Shown: positions 33,579-42,086, numbered from the stretch's first letter. The stretch: DNA of 64,000 nt from CAVPHV01 sp963821095 (GCA_963821095.1 CAWGCJ010000023.1:186001-250000); one strand, 5' to 3'. Notes: generated from the sequence alone by a model not told the origin. Program-made: numbers and translations.

Positions 33579-34883
33579 ATGCCCATCTCGGTGTTCCTCG
33601 CTGACGACAACCTGATCGTGCGCGAGGGTGTGAAAGCGCTGCTCGATCTGGAGGACGATCTCGACATCGTCGGGCAAGCCGGCGACTACGACGGTCTTGT
33701 GGCGGGCGCCGAGTCGACGAACCCGAACGTCGTCGTCACGGACATCCGCATGCCTCCCGACTTCTCCCGCGAGGGGATCGAGGCCGCCAAGGAGGTGCGC
33801 AGGCGCCACCCGGGGACCGGCATCGTGATCCTGTCGCAGTTCGACGACCCCGACTACGCCATCGCCCTCCTGTCCGATGGAGCCGCCGGGTATGCGTACC
33901 TACTCAAGGACCGCGTCGGTGAGGGAAACCAGCTGGCCCGTGCCGTGCGCGAGGTCGCAGCAGGAGGGTCGGTGCTCGATCCGAAGATCGTCGAGGGCCT
34001 CACCACACCCGTTCGGCAGGACGCCACCCTCACACCCGCCGAGGAGGACCTCCTCCAACAGGTCGCCGAAGGCCGCACCATCAACGCCATTGCTGGGCAC
34101 CTCAACACCACACCCGCCGCAGCAGACGCAGCGATCGAGGACCTGTTCATGCGGCTCGCACAGGGCCTCACGTCCGGGAGTTCGGACAGCTTGCACCGCC
34201 TGCGCATGCTCCAGAAGGCGATCGTCGACCGCAAGGAACAGGGCGAATCGCTCAGCCGCCTCCTCCCGGGAGGTGTCGCCGCCCAGATCATCGACGGTGG
34301 CCGGCTGCCAGGAGAGACCGAGGAACTGGTCGTCACCGTGTTGATGTCCGACATCCGCAGCTACACCACGATCGCCGAACACACCGATCCATCGGTGCTT
34401 GCGGTGCAGCTCAACGAGCACCGTGCCGCGATGAACCGAGCCATCCTCGGCCACGACGGAACGGTGATGCAGTTCGTCGGCGACGCCGTCATGGCCGTCT
34501 TCGGTGCTCCCGTTCCCCAGAACGACCATGCAGCGCTGGCGGTGCGGGCGGCAGCAGCGATGCACGCAGCACAGCACGACCTCAACGCCCAGTGGCAGAC
34601 CGAGGGCAAGGAACCCTTCGGGCTCGGGATCGGCCTGTCGACGGGCCTGGTCGCAGCCGCCCTCCTCGGGTCCGAGGAGCGCCTCGAGTACACCCTCGTC
34701 GGGGACACCGTGAACCTCACGCAGCGCCTCCAGGGATGGGCCGAGCCGGGCGAGACGGTGCTGAGCCAACCCACCTGGGAGGCGCTCGTCGACCGTCCCG
34801 AGGCCGACGAGCTCGAAGCGTCGTTGGTCAAGGGCAGGGACACGCCGGTGGTCGCCTACCGGTTCCCGAGGAGGGCAGCATGA
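33579..34883 (+). CDS. response regulator-LuxR-like HTH-class III nucleotide cyclase fusion
   Basis: 434 residues from ATG 33579, with GGAGGAG upstream. A receiver domain (1-115) keeps the acidic pair (ADD), phospho-Asp in VVVTDIRMPP and Lys in LLKDR. Residues about 145-190 (LTPAEEDLLQQVAEG, AIAGHLNTTPAAADAA) align with a LuxR helix-turn-helix. Residues about 250-425 form a class III cyclase: metal Asp in MSDIRSYT (about 257) and FVGDAVMAVFG (about 301), and transition-state Asn/Arg in TVNLTQRL (about 380-384). All catalytic residues look intact, so cAMP (or cGMP) output controlled by phosphorylation is likely. The stop overlaps HK1 (ATGA). Confidence 0.88.
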   Translation: MPISVFLADDNLIVREGVKALLDLEDDLDIVGQAGDYDGLVAGAESTNPNVVVTDIRMPPDFSREGIEAAKEVRRRHPGTGIVILSQFDDPDYAIALLSDGAAGYAYLLKDRVGEGNQLARAVREVAAGGSVLDPKIVEGLTTPVRQDATLTPAEEDLLQQVAEGRTINAIAGHLNTTPAAADAAIEDLFMRLAQGLTSGSSDSLHRLRMLQKAIVDRKEQGESLSRLLPGGVAAQIIDGGRLPGETEELVVTVLMSDIRSYTTIAEHTDPSVLAVQLNEHRAAMNRAILGHDGTVMQFVGDAVMAVFGAPVPQNDHAALAVRAAAAMHAAQHDLNAQWQTEGKEPFGLGIGLSTGLVAAALLGSEERLEYTLVGDTVNLTQRLQGWAEPGETVLSQPTWEALVDRPEADELEASLVKGRDTPVVAYRFPRRAA

Positions 34884-36949
34884 GCGCCACGAAGCGCAAG
34901 GTGGCTACCGCTTGGCTGATCGCAGGGGGCGTCACCCTCGCAGCCGTGGGACTCGAGATCGCCTATCGGCTGCTGACGGAAGACGCGACGCTCTCGCTCG
35001 GCGACTTCCTGTGGACGGTCGTGCCCATTCCGTTCGCCGCCCTCGGGGCGCTGATCGTCTCCCGACAGCCGGGGAACCGCATCGGATTGATCCTGCTCGT
35101 GATCGGAGCGGGAATGACCCTCAGCAATCTGGGTGACGCCGTGTTCTTCTTCATCGACGAACCGCCAACCACCATGTCGCCGACGCTCTTCGCGGGTCTC
35201 TGGTACAACAACGTTGCGTGGGCGACGTTCTTCTTCCCGATGTTCTTGTTGCTCTACGTGTTCCCCACCGGGGCGTTGCTCTCCCGACGTTGGAGGTGGG
35301 CGCCCCGTCTGGCCCTCGTACTGTTCGGACTCCTCGTAGTGAGCTCGCTCATCTCCGAGGAGATCGGCCCGACGTCTGAGGCCTGGTTCATGGAGAACCC
35401 GATCGGATTCGTCTCGGATGACGCCTTTGGACCGGTGTTGTTGATCTTCCTCGTTGGTGTGCTCGTCCTGCTCGCCGGGGGAGCTGTGGCGATGGTCGTG
35501 CGGTATCGGAGGGCACCGGGCGTCGAGAGGGAACAGATCAAGTGGGTGCTGTTCGGCTTCTTCGTGTTCGCCACGGCATGGGTGATCGCCTTCCTCCTCG
35601 AGTCGTGGGGATCGGGTGTCGTGGGACTCCTGCTGGTTCTGGGCATCAGCATCATTCCCGCGGTCATCACCGTCGCCGTATTGAAGTTCCATCTCTATGA
35701 CATCGATGTCGTCATTTCCAAGACGGTGACGTTTGGGATATTGGCTGCGTTCATCACGGCTGTGTATGCGGTGATCGTGGTGGGAGTTGGTTCGCTGGTC
35801 GGGGGTGGAAACGAGCCGAGTCTGGCGCTGTCGATCACGGCGGTGGCGGTCGTAGCGGTCGCGTTCGAGCCGGTGCGTCGACGTGTGCAGCATTGGGCGA
35901 ACGTGGTGGTGTATGGCAAGCGCGCGACTCCGTATGAGGTGTTGGCGAGTGCGACGGCGCGGTTGTCGGATACAAGTGATCCCGATGAGGCCTTGGCCAG
36001 GGTGACGCAGCTGGTAGTCGATGGTACGGGTGCGGTCGAGGCGGTGCTGTGGCTCAAGGTCGGGGATGTGGTGTATCCGCGTGCGTCGTCGCCCGGAGAT
36101 GCAGTGGCAGGTTTGGATCCGGTGAGGGGTGACGACCCGGTGGCGGCAATCGTGGGGGATCGTGTCGTTGCAGTACGTCATCGCGGTGATGTGCTCGGGG
36201 CATTGAGTATCTCCAAGGGCAGGGCTGATGCGGTGACGGGGTCTGACGAGAAGGTGCTCGAGGATGTGGCGGCCGGTGCCGGGGTGTTGTTGCGCAACAT
36301 GGGGCTCAACGCCGAGTTGGCTGAACGGGCCGAGCAGCTTCGGGTATCGCGCCGTCGGTTGGTGGCTGCCCAGGATGCGGAGCGCCGTCGTCTCGAGCGT
36401 GATCTCCATGACGGTGCCCAGCAGCAGGTGGTGGCGTTGAAGGTGAAACTGGGAATCGCTCGGACCTTGGCTGAGCGTGAGGGCGCGCAGCCCGTTGCTG
36501 ATCTAGTGGCGTCCCTGTCGGATACCACCCAGGAAGCGGTCGATGGGATGCGTGCGGTGGCACACGGCATCTACCCACCACTGCTGGAGGCCGAAGGATT
36601 GGAGGCTGCTCTGGCATCGGCGCGACGCACCATTTCGATCCCGGTCGAGCTGACCGCTGAACGCATCGGTCGCTACGAGCGATCCGTCGAAGAGAGTGTC
36701 TACTTCTGCGTGCTGGGTGTCATCGCTGATGCCGTCGATGCCGGCGCAACGCGCACCACCATCACGCTCCACGGCAGTGCCGACGCCGTGACGTTCTCCG
36801 TGGACACCGACGGTGCCATTGGCGACGTCATCGCCGTCGAAGACAGGATCGACGCCCTCGGCGGCAACCTCACCGTCACCAGCGAACCCACCGGCACTGG
36901 TATCCGCGCCGAGCTCCCTGCCCGCGGAAGGTCCCTGGAGAGCGCATGA
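34880..36949 (+). CDS. membrane sensor kinase HK1, acceptor His present, ATP-binding domain degenerate
   Basis: 689 residues. About eight transmembrane helices (10-330) lead into a GAF-like domain (about 370-480) and a HisKA_3 helix, LERDLHDGAQQQVVALKVKL, with acceptor His 510. The C-terminal HATPase fold is ruined. Where HK2 has the N-box LEALQNTAKYA, HK1 has LGVIADAVDAG, losing the Glu, Asn and Lys. The G1 box is DTDGAIG, and the ATP lid with the G2 glycines is deleted. It probably cannot bind ATP. ATG 34880 overlaps the cyclase stop, and the stop overlaps a 35-codon ORF. Confidence 0.85.
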   Translation: MSATKRKVATAWLIAGGVTLAAVGLEIAYRLLTEDATLSLGDFLWTVVPIPFAALGALIVSRQPGNRIGLILLVIGAGMTLSNLGDAVFFFIDEPPTTMSPTLFAGLWYNNVAWATFFFPMFLLLYVFPTGALLSRRWRWAPRLALVLFGLLVVSSLISEEIGPTSEAWFMENPIGFVSDDAFGPVLLIFLVGVLVLLAGGAVAMVVRYRRAPGVEREQIKWVLFGFFVFATAWVIAFLLESWGSGVVGLLLVLGISIIPAVITVAVLKFHLYDIDVVISKTVTFGILAAFITAVYAVIVVGVGSLVGGGNEPSLALSITAVAVVAVAFEPVRRRVQHWANVVVYGKRATPYEVLASATARLSDTSDPDEALARVTQLVVDGTGAVEAVLWLKVGDVVYPRASSPGDAVAGLDPVRGDDPVAAIVGDRVVAVRHRGDVLGALSISKGRADAVTGSDEKVLEDVAAGAGVLLRNMGLNAELAERAEQLRVSRRRLVAAQDAERRRLERDLHDGAQQQVVALKVKLGIARTLAEREGAQPVADLVASLSDTTQEAVDGMRAVAHGIYPPLLEAEGLEAALASARRTISIPVELTAERIGRYERSVEESVYFCVLGVIADAVDAGATRTTITLHGSADAVTFSVDTDGAIGDVIAVEDRIDALGGNLTVTSEPTGTGIRAELPARGRSLESA

Positions 36950-37053
36950 ACCAGCAAGGGCGACCAGACGGCAAGGCCCGCGGTCCATCGTGGATCGCCG
37001 TGGCATCGCGCCCAGATCTCGACTGGCACCCACTGATGGAGTTCGCGCGATGA
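36946..37053 (+). CDS. 35-residue micro-ORF linking two sensor kinases
   Basis: ATG 36946 overlaps the HK1 stop (ATGA), and the TGA at 37051-37053 overlaps the ATG of HK2 (ATGA). The peptide starts MNQQGRPDGKARG and contains PSWIAVASRPDLDWHPLMEF. It has no transmembrane segment and is mildly basic at its start. Double ATGA coupling suggests it is translated. It may only carry ribosomes from HK1 to HK2, or it may be a regulator of the kinase pair. No homologue recognised. Confidence 0.5.
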   Translation: MNQQGRPDGKARGPSWIAVASRPDLDWHPLMEFAR

Positions 37054-39173
37054 CCGACCAGACGATGATCAGGCTCAGCCGCGTCATCGCTGCCATCACG
37101 GCGCTGTGCGGTGTCCTCGCTGTCGTCATCTTCGCGACATCCGATCTCGGAGGACAGTCAGCGTCTGACGTGCTCCAGGAGCTGAGCGGGACCCTGATCG
37201 TCCCGGCTGTCGTGCTGATCGCCATTCCGAAGGTTCCGCGGAACGGCAGTGTCTGGGCCTTCGCCATCGTTGGCCTCTCGCTCGGTTTCGTGGTTCTGGG
37301 CGATGCCGTGGCCGAGAGCGTTGCCGGCATCACGAGTGAAGCCATCAACAATCCACAGATCTCGGTCGGGGTCGCACCCTCCGACCTTCCCCTGTCGGCC
37401 GCCATGGGCATAGCGGTGGCACTATCCATGTGGATCCCGAGCTTCGTGCTCATCCCCACGCTCGTGCTGCTTCTCTTCCCCGACGGCCGATTCCCCGATC
37501 CCGAATCCCGATGGCGCTGGGTCGGAAGGCTCACTGTCGTGGTCGCCGTGGCCGCGATGGTCGCCTACCTCTGGCAATACCGACCTACGAACACCACCTC
37601 TTATGACGAGCTGGTACGTGAGTTCTCACTCGCGAACACGGTGGGCGGCGTGGCCACCCTGGTGTTCATCGTGCTCGCGGTCGTCGCGATCATCGGATAC
37701 GTGGTCAAGTGGAAGCGAGCCACGGGCGAAGTTCGGTTCCAGTATCGATGGGTCGGCTTCGCCTTCTTCGCCTTCGCCGTGTACTCGGTCGGCTCGGTCG
37801 TGTTGAGCCCCTTCGGCGGCAGCGAGCTATCCGGCGTCGTTTCGTGGGCGATGATCATCTTCATCCCCGTTTCCTACACCGTGGCGATCCTCAAATACCG
37901 GCTGTACGGGATCGATGTGGTCATCTCCAAGACGGTCACGTTTGGCGTGCTGGCTGCCTTCATAGGTGTGGTGTATGTGGGGATCGTTGTTGGTCTGGGT
38001 GAACTCGTTGGGGGTGGTGACGACGCGGGCTTGGGGTTGTCGGTGGCGGCGACGGCGGTGGTGGCGATTGGGTTCCAGCCGGTCCGTGCCCGGGTGGAGC
38101 GGTGGGCGAATCGGTTGGTGTATGGGAGGCGGGCGACGCCGTATGAGGTGTTGGCGTCGTTCTCGCATCGGGCGACGGATGAGTCCGATGAGGATGTGTT
38201 GGCTCGGATTCCTCGGTTGATCGTTGATGGGACGGGTGCTGTTGGGGCTGTGGTGTGGGTGCGTTCGGGTGGGGGTTTCCGTTCTGCGTCGGCATGGCCC
38301 GAGGTCGACGGTGTGCGTCGTTTGGAGGGGCCGGTGTTCGACGACGGTGAGGCGGATGTGTCGTTGCCGGTGTTCCATGACGGCGAGTTGTTGGGTGGGA
38401 TCTCGATGACGGCTGCTCGCGGCGGGGCGATCACGCCACCCGAGCTCGAGTTGGTGGAGAGCCTCGCTGACGGGTTGGGGTTGACGTTGCGCAATGCACG
38501 GTTGACGGCTGCGCTGCGTCGCCAGGTCAAGGATCTGCAGCGGTCGCGTGACCGGATCGTGTCGGCGGCTGATGCGGCACGCCGGTCGCTGGAGCATGAC
38601 CTCGATTCGGGTCCTCAGCAGCAGTTGGTGGCGGTGAAAGTGAAGTTGGGTCCGGTCCGCAAGTTGGCCGAGGACGCAGGCGCTACTCGGACTGCAGGGT
38701 TGCTCACCGATATCGAGTCCCAGGCCGGTGACGCGATCCAAGCGGTACGTGCCTTCGCCGCAGGGGTGTATCCGCCCCTGCTGGGGGCTGAGGGCCTCAC
38801 GGTGGCGCTGGCGCAGGAGACCCGCAAGGCAGCAGTACCGGTGGATCTCGAGTCGGACGGTGTGGGCAGGTATCCCCGTGATGTCGAGTCTGCGGTGTAC
38901 TTCTCGATCCTCGAAGCACTCCAGAACACTGCCAAGTATGCAGAGGCGTCGCGGGCAACGGTGCGACTCACCGCACGCAACGGTGACCTGCGGTTCGAGG
39001 TGTCCGACGACGGGCGAGGCTTCGACCCGGCAACGATCGAGCGGGGGGCGGGACTGAGCGGGATCGCCGATCGCATCGACACCATCGGCGGCACCTGGAC
39101 CATCACCTCCACCCCCGGACACGGCACCACCGTGGCTGGTGCCATACCCGTCAGCGACCACGTGCCTGCCTAG
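37050..39173 (+). CDS. membrane sensor kinase HK2, ATPase intact, acceptor His replaced by Asp
   Basis: 707 residues, paralogous to HK1. About eight to nine transmembrane helices, a GAF-like domain (about 390-490), then the dimerisation helix LEHDLDSGPQQQLVAVKVKL. The acceptor position, His in HK1 and in the normal motif DLHDG, is Asp 519 (codon GAT 38604-38606). The HATPase domain is complete: N-box EALQNTAKYA (Asn about 626), G1 SDDGRGFDP and G2 GAGLSGIADR. It should bind ATP but cannot phosphorylate itself at the usual site, so it may phosphorylate HK1 in trans. Confidence 0.85.
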   Translation: MTDQTMIRLSRVIAAITALCGVLAVVIFATSDLGGQSASDVLQELSGTLIVPAVVLIAIPKVPRNGSVWAFAIVGLSLGFVVLGDAVAESVAGITSEAINNPQISVGVAPSDLPLSAAMGIAVALSMWIPSFVLIPTLVLLLFPDGRFPDPESRWRWVGRLTVVVAVAAMVAYLWQYRPTNTTSYDELVREFSLANTVGGVATLVFIVLAVVAIIGYVVKWKRATGEVRFQYRWVGFAFFAFAVYSVGSVVLSPFGGSELSGVVSWAMIIFIPVSYTVAILKYRLYGIDVVISKTVTFGVLAAFIGVVYVGIVVGLGELVGGGDDAGLGLSVAATAVVAIGFQPVRARVERWANRLVYGRRATPYEVLASFSHRATDESDEDVLARIPRLIVDGTGAVGAVVWVRSGGGFRSASAWPEVDGVRRLEGPVFDDGEADVSLPVFHDGELLGGISMTAARGGAITPPELELVESLADGLGLTLRNARLTAALRRQVKDLQRSRDRIVSAADAARRSLEHDLDSGPQQQLVAVKVKLGPVRKLAEDAGATRTAGLLTDIESQAGDAIQAVRAFAAGVYPPLLGAEGLTVALAQETRKAAVPVDLESDGVGRYPRDVESAVYFSILEALQNTAKYAEASRATVRLTARNGDLRFEVSDDGRGFDPATIERGAGLSGIADRIDTIGGTWTITSTPGHGTTVAGAIPVSDHVPA

Positions 39174-39182
39174 CTGCGGTGG

Positions 39183-39554
39183 TCAGCCCTGCGCCAGCTC
39201 CCACATCTCGGCCAGCGTGTCGAAGCTGAACTGCGATTTCGGAACGAACCCGACGGCACCCGCTGCCACGGCCATGCCGACGTAGTCGCCTGATTCATGC
39301 GTCGACATGACGATGACGGCCGGAGCGTCGGCGAGGGCACTGATCTGGCGGGTCGTCTCGATGCCGTCGATACCCGGCATTTGGACGTCCATGAGCACGA
39401 GGTCGGGCTTCAGCTCGGAAACGAGCTCGATGGCCTCGAGGCCATTCTGCGCCTCGCCCACGACCTCGAACCCGTCGGTCATCTCGACGACCATCCGCGA
39501 CGCCTCGCGGAACGGCAGTTGATCGTCCACGATCAACACTTGGACAGTCGTCAT
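39183..39554 (-). CDS. stand-alone receiver (CheY-like) response regulator
   Basis: 123 residues from ATG 39554 (GGAGGTGGCC upstream). A complete receiver domain and nothing else: acidic pair in LIVDDQLPFREA, phospho-Asp in LVLMDVQMPG, Thr/Ser in VIVMSTHESG and Lys in FVPKSQF. With no output domain it could shuttle phosphate or act by protein contact. It converges on HK2, ending 9 bp from it, and is a natural partner for the kinase pair. Confidence 0.9.
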   Translation of the reverse strand: MTTVQVLIVDDQLPFREASRMVVEMTDGFEVVGEAQNGLEAIELVSELKPDLVLMDVQMPGIDGIETTRQISALADAPAVIVMSTHESGDYVGMAVAAGAVGFVPKSQFSFDTLAEMWELAQG

Positions 39555-39640
39555 GGCCACCTCCACTGCTGCATCATCGCCGCTCGGTGCACCGGAGTCC
39601 ATGGTGCTCGCCGCTCTTCGGGGGTGGGGATAACACCACC

Positions 39641-40309
39641 TCAGCTGCGGGACTCCGACAGGTAAACGAGGACGGCCCGGACCCGGCGATTGCTGTCGGC
39701 TTCCTGGTTGAGGTCGAGTTTCATGAAGATGGAGTTGATGTGCTTCTCGACCGACCTTGGCGAGATGAACAGGGCCTCGCCGATGGCGGCGTTGCTCTGG
39801 CCCTGGGCCATGTGGGAGAGCACCTCGATCTCGCGTTCGGTGAGGCGGTCGAGGATGGTCGTTGTATCGCCGGTGCGTGCAGCGATCAGGGCATCGACGA
39901 CCTGGGGATCGATGACCGAACCACCCTTGTGCACACGGTGGATCGCATCCGCGAGTTCGTCGGGATCCGCGACCCGTTCCTTGAGCAGGTACGCCCGGCC
40001 GTGCGACCCGCTCTCGAGCAAGTGCATCGCATAGTCAGGCTCGACGTACTGACTCAACACGACCACGCCCATATCCGGATGTGCGTCGCGGAAGCCGCTG
40101 GCGGCCCGGATACCCTCGTCCGTCTGAGTGGGCGGCATCCGGATGTCGGTGACCACCACATCGGGACGGTGCTCGGCGACGGCTGCAACGAGGTCATCGA
40201 AATCGATGCACACGGCAACGACATCGATCTCTTCGTGGAGTGCGAGGACCGAGGTGATGCCCTCTCGCATCAACACGCTGTCCTCGGCGACGATGACCCG
40301 CAATCCCAT
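39641..40309 (-). CDS. NarL/LuxR-type response regulator
   Basis: 222 residues from ATG 40309. The receiver domain has phospho-Asp in VVVTDIRMPP and Lys in LLKERV. The C-terminal helix-turn-helix is LTEREIEVLSHMAQGQSNAAIGEALF with VEKHINSIFMKL, an intact LuxR/GerE domain. The receiver closely resembles that of the cyclase fusion 6 kb away (DIRMPP, then an EGI motif), suggesting duplication. Likely DNA-binding output of the HK1-HK2 pair. Confidence 0.92.
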   Translation of the reverse strand: MGLRVIVAEDSVLMREGITSVLALHEEIDVVAVCIDFDDLVAAVAEHRPDVVVTDIRMPPTQTDEGIRAASGFRDAHPDMGVVVLSQYVEPDYAMHLLESGSHGRAYLLKERVADPDELADAIHRVHKGGSVIDPQVVDALIAARTGDTTTILDRLTEREIEVLSHMAQGQSNAAIGEALFISPRSVEKHINSIFMKLDLNQEADSNRRVRAVLVYLSESRS

Positions 40310-40315
40310 GGTGGC

Positions 40316-40321
40316 ACTGTA
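40316..40321 (-). promoter_or_regulatory. -10 box, leaderless promoter of the NarL-type regulator
   Basis: On the minus strand TACAGT lies 6 nt before the ATG at 40309. Confidence 0.5.
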
Positions 40322-40455
40322 CTTCGGTGGAGCCGCGCACACCCGTGTTGCGTCAGGCGGGCGTCTCCTCGCGGCGGTCGGCCGGATGCAGAACGGGAAA
40401 TCTGTGCACGGCAGGGGTCCTGGACTGTGTGGCAGGAACCGATTGGCTGAATCAG

Positions 40456-40700
40456 ATGCGATCCTTCGCCATTGTCATACCTAGCGGTTGCCGCTGCGTG
40501 TGTCGCGGGATGCACGACAATCGGCAACACACCTGCAACGGCACCCATCACGACCGCGCCTGCATCCTCGACCTCGGCCATTTCGCCCAGCGTCGAGTCC
40601 ACGACCACCACGGAACCCACGACCACCACGGAACCCACGACCACCACGGTCGATTGGCTCACCGAGGTGACAGCCATCTTCACCGACCTCGAATGGCGTC
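40456..40700 (+). pseudogene. frameshifted lipoprotein gene
   Basis: ATG 40456 begins MRSFAIVI. One base later the frame must change (extra C near 40480) to continue LAVAAACVAGC, a good lipobox. A Thr-rich linker follows, with three 18-bp repeats (encoding TTTTEP) at about 40596-40650, then WLTEVTAIFTDLEWRR. Downstream of about 40690 the coding signal hops between frames and is lost. It may be a true pseudogene or a run of assembly errors. I see no other gene up to 41110. Confidence 0.4.
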
Positions 40701-41114
40701 GCCCGGAACCTCTCCTGAGGATGCCAGCAGATTCGACATATCCGTATGGACGGCTCCGTCGCTGCGCACAGTCCGCGACGAGGCGATGCGGTTCTCGAAC
40801 CGGTGCGCATCGATCGTCTGCAGATGCACATCGAGCAGGTAGCGCCCGGTGCGACTCTCTACGGAGGGACCGAGCGTGCGCCGGTATCCCGATATCCAGG
40901 TCTCGATCGATCGTCTCGAGCGAGGATCGGCATCGGGCCTATGCGTCCCCATCAGCAGAGCGTCCGTCGCGGCCGTGGACCCCTCTTCTCGGCATCAGGC
41001 AGCTACCGTCGCCCGCCATGCCCACCGCACCCGACCCGATCCACGGCGAACTCGGTGTCCTTCGTGCCGACGGAGGCGCTCGACAAAGACCAGGAATGGT
41101 GGGCAGTTCCGTCG

Positions 41115-41120
41115 TACAGT
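41115..41120 (+). promoter_or_regulatory. -10 box, leaderless promoter of the 41127 gene
   Basis: TACAGT lies 6 nt before GTG 41127. Confidence 0.45.
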
Positions 41121-41126
41121 GATGGT

Positions 41127-41351
41127 GTGACACGCCGCAAGACGCCAAAGTCGAACCCCGACAAGGAAGCCGACGAGGTCGCCCTTGACACCCCACCGGC
41201 GGCCCGGTCCGACGAGTACATCACGTACGACGACCCGGACTCCCTCATGCAGCTCTTCGAGGACGACCGCGACTGGCATCACGACCAACGCCACGCCGAA
41301 GGCCATGACGTATGTCCCGAGTGCGGTACCAAGCTGGGGCCATCGAGCTGA
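41127..41351 (+). CDS. small acidic protein with a C-terminal CxxC
   Basis: 74 residues from GTG 41127, placed 6 nt after a TACAGT box. A basic start (VTRRKTPKSNPDKE) leads to an acidic middle (DEYITYDDPDSLMQLFEDDRDW) and a His-rich end with one zinc-ribbon half, HDVCPECGTKLG. A single CxxC with nearby His could bind one metal or need dimerisation. No family recognised. Confidence 0.55.
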   Translation: MTRRKTPKSNPDKEADEVALDTPPAARSDEYITYDDPDSLMQLFEDDRDWHHDQRHAEGHDVCPECGTKLGPSS

Positions 41352-41738
41352 TTCGGGCACAGGTCAAGGCGGTGGCTGAGGAGCTGTTGGGGACCCTGAA
41401 GCGGGAAAAGCTCGTCCTGGACTGAGCTAACGGACCGAAACATCGAGGGCTTCCGCTTCTCACGCGAGGCGGAGATTCTTGGTTGGTACGCCGATTTCTA
41501 CTGTGCAGCGGCCCGCCTCGTGGTCGAAGTTGACGGCCGGGAGCATCGCGAACACCGCGACCGGGACAACCGCAGAGACGAGGTGATGAGAACGAACCGA
41601 TACCGAGTGCTGCGACTCCCCGCGTGGCTTGTCTTCAATGACCTCGACGAAGCAGTGCGACACGTGCGGCAAGCCGTCGACACTGCATGGGCGAGAAGGC
41701 GACGAGACCGGACTGCGGCGAGGACGCGAAGCTCGTAG
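41312..41738 (+). pseudogene. relic of a DUF559/restriction-type endonuclease gene
   Basis: From 41424 the frame encodes DRNIEGFRFSREAE, ADFYCAAARLVVEVDG and YRVLRLPAWLVFNDL, the core of a DUF559 (Vsr-like) endonuclease with the metal-binding EVDG. Its N-terminus is missing. The preceding 36 codons, in another frame from ATG 41312, read AIELIRAQVKAVAEELL and REKLVLD, which recall the end of HsdR type I restriction subunits. A frameshift or fusion of fragments lies near 41420. No intact gene remains. Confidence 0.45.
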
Positions 41739-41762
41739 CAGGCAACCACACCCGTTGAAGAT

Positions 41763-42086
41763 GTGGTTCCCAATGCCCTCCTGCCTGCCAAGGACCAGCC
41801 CCCTCGACCGGTCAAACGCCAGTTCTACTGCCCCTCCTGTGAGTGGGATTTCGTGACTGACATCCACGCCAGCAACTGGATCGAATGCCGTCGGTGCTGC
41901 GTCCGTCCCCTGCCCGTGTGTGAAGACTGCAAGAAGCCGGTGAAGAAGGTGGCGGCGGTCGGCGCTCGGCGGTGCCGTCGCTGCCAGGAAGCCCACGAGG
42001 TAGCCGTGAGGTCCGCGGGGCCTGGCGGGGACAAGTCCCTCGGCCCGATCACGCAGTCGAAGCGCGGCAAGCGCTGGATCAGTTGA
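41763..42086 (+). CDS. double zinc-ribbon-like protein
   Basis: 107 residues from GTG 41763. Four Cys pairs (FYCPSCEW, IECRRCCV, VCEDCKK, RRCRRCQE) fit two zinc ribbons across about residues 22-80, followed by a basic tail (SKRGKRWIS). The regular CxxC spacing argues for real coding, though the neighbours are decayed. Possibly nucleic-acid binding. An antisense frame here has no such pattern. Confidence 0.5.
   Translation: MVPNALLPAKDQPPRPVKRQFYCPSCEWDFVTDIHASNWIECRRCCVRPLPVCEDCKKPVKKVAAVGARRCRRCQEAHEVAVRSAGPGGDKSLGPITQSKRGKRWIS

Noticed and set aside
34856..36409. 517-codon minus-strand frame opposite HK1
   Set aside because: Arg/Glu/His-rich antisense of membrane helices, no domain.
37827..39161. 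444-codon minus-strand frame opposite HK2
   Set aside because: Same reason: antisense of an obvious kinase.
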